In this document: piece after piece, positions 5,635-6,224 of the stretch
How the letters are laid out: every line of letters starts with the position of its first letter
Numbering within the stretch: the first letter of the stretch is position 1
Assembly (NCBI GenBank): GCA_905204385.1
Contig: CAJKZL010000201.1
Span: forward strand, 1 to 6,224
Direction of reading: 5' to 3'
Source: an uncultured Odoribacter sp.
GTDB taxonomy: Bacteria; Bacteroidota; Bacteroidia; Bacteroidales; Marinifilaceae
Length of the DNA stretch: 6,224 nt
The notes under the pieces: model-generated
The model's database searches: none
Told to the model about the DNA's origin: nothing
Seen by the model: only the letters and a program-made list of their open reading frames with translations
Program-made: the position numbers and the translations under genes

Positions 5635-6224
5635 ATGAGTGACGATCGTGTTTACTGTTGTAATAAAGAGGCAACCTGTAATAATTATGAACGGAGTGAG
5701 TTGGTCTTTTTTGAACAGGTGAAATTTGAGAAAGGTTTTGTATGGGAAAAATGGAAAACTTCGGGCATTTGCTGGATATTTTTATTAAGTGGTGAAGCTG
5801 GTGTGTCTATTGAAGACGAGGTAGTATTCGTTGAGGCCGGAGAGATGTTTTTGTTGCCTGCTTTGAAAGGTAAATTGAAAGCTTTTACTCCACTTGAATT
5901 TTTGTACTTTATTTCTGACCGTCCCACTGAATATTGCTTGAAAACAGTTTCGGAGCTTGGATGTTTGGAGGGGAGAGGGGAATTATTGGAAATCTTACCT
6001 TTAAACCAGCTGCTGAAAGGATTTGTGGAAATGTTGACCGTGTACCTGGAAGATGGGGTGGATTGCAGGTATTTGTTCGAAGAAAAACAGGAAGAACTAT
6101 TTGTTTTGATGAAGTCTTGTTACTCTAAAGAACAATTGTCTTATTTTTTTATACCCTTTCTTTGCACAAAGAGGGAGATTTGAAAAAATTGATCGAAGAT
6201 AATTGTTTACATGTGAAGTCTGTG
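5635..6224 (+). pseudogene. AraC-family transcriptional regulator, N-terminal part, frameshifted at a T7 run and cut by the window edge
   Basis: The open frame from ATG 5635 gives 182 residues to TGA at 6181-6183. Residues 20-100 form a cupin-like beta-rich sensor (for example IFLLSGEAGVSIEDE and VEAGEMFLLP), and 115-170 form the helical linker seen in Bacteroidota AraC regulators, ending CYSKEQLSYFF. Adding one T to the seven-T run at 6144-6150 lets the frame continue as YTLSLHKEGDLKKLIEDN and on to the window edge without a stop. This is the usual approach to the C-terminal helix-turn-helix DNA-binding domain in the family. The gene therefore appears frameshifted, through mutation, phase variation or a base-calling error. 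The DNA-binding half lies outside the window, so the family is inferred from the N-terminal pattern and the linker. No Shine-Dalgarno is seen. A sampled line (5821-5880) is 40% GC. Confidence 0.7.

Noticed and set aside
1..6224. CRISPR arrays, insertion sequences, integrase or tRNA-linked attachment site
   Set aside because: No spaced direct repeats, transposase or integrase frames, or duplicated tRNA 3' ends were seen anywhere in the window.

Overview
The window looks like chromosomal DNA of a Bacteroidota (probably Bacteroidales) bacterium. Several intergenic regions carry the phylum's typical -7 box TAnnTTTG. One of them, upstream of a tRNA gene, has the full TTTG-N19-TAnnTTTG layout. Shine-Dalgarno sequences are mostly absent, there is a Bacteroidota-type lipoprotein signal peptide, and the proteins resemble Bacteroides/Parabacteroides families. 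The genus cannot be fixed from the sequence alone.

Layout. (1) Positions 1-755, minus strand: the 5' part of an NhaC-family Na+/H+ antiporter gene that runs off the left edge and is interrupted by an in-frame TAA at 69-71. (2) 756-1119: a divergent AT-rich intergenic region. (3) 1120-3267, plus strand: a two-gene operon, AT-rich where sampled. It encodes an exported protein with a YidD-like domain, TPR-like helices and a C-terminal membrane hairpin, followed six bases later by a lipoprotein with a six-bladed TolB/PD40-type beta-propeller. A long hairpin terminator at 3354-3392 closes it. (4) 3564-5039, plus strand: a GC-richer GadC-family amino acid antiporter gene. (5) 5083-5188: a shared hairpin terminator abutting a convergent tRNA-Arg(UCU) gene, which has a textbook Bacteroidota promoter. 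(6) 5243-5634: an intergenic region with a potential RNA fold and two candidate promoters. (7) 5635 to the right edge, plus strand: an AraC-family regulator gene whose frame is broken at a run of seven T just before its DNA-binding half.

How the genes relate. The YidD-TPR protein and the propeller lipoprotein are probably co-transcribed and both appear to act in the cell envelope; they are the best candidate for a poorly described system here. The two transporters (Na+/H+ and GadC-type amino acid exchange) both fit ion/pH homeostasis, but nothing in the sequence links their regulation. The two genes at the window edges are each broken by one small lesion (a nonsense codon; a one-base homopolymer change). 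This suggests either gene decay or phase variation in the organism, or base-calling errors in the sequence.
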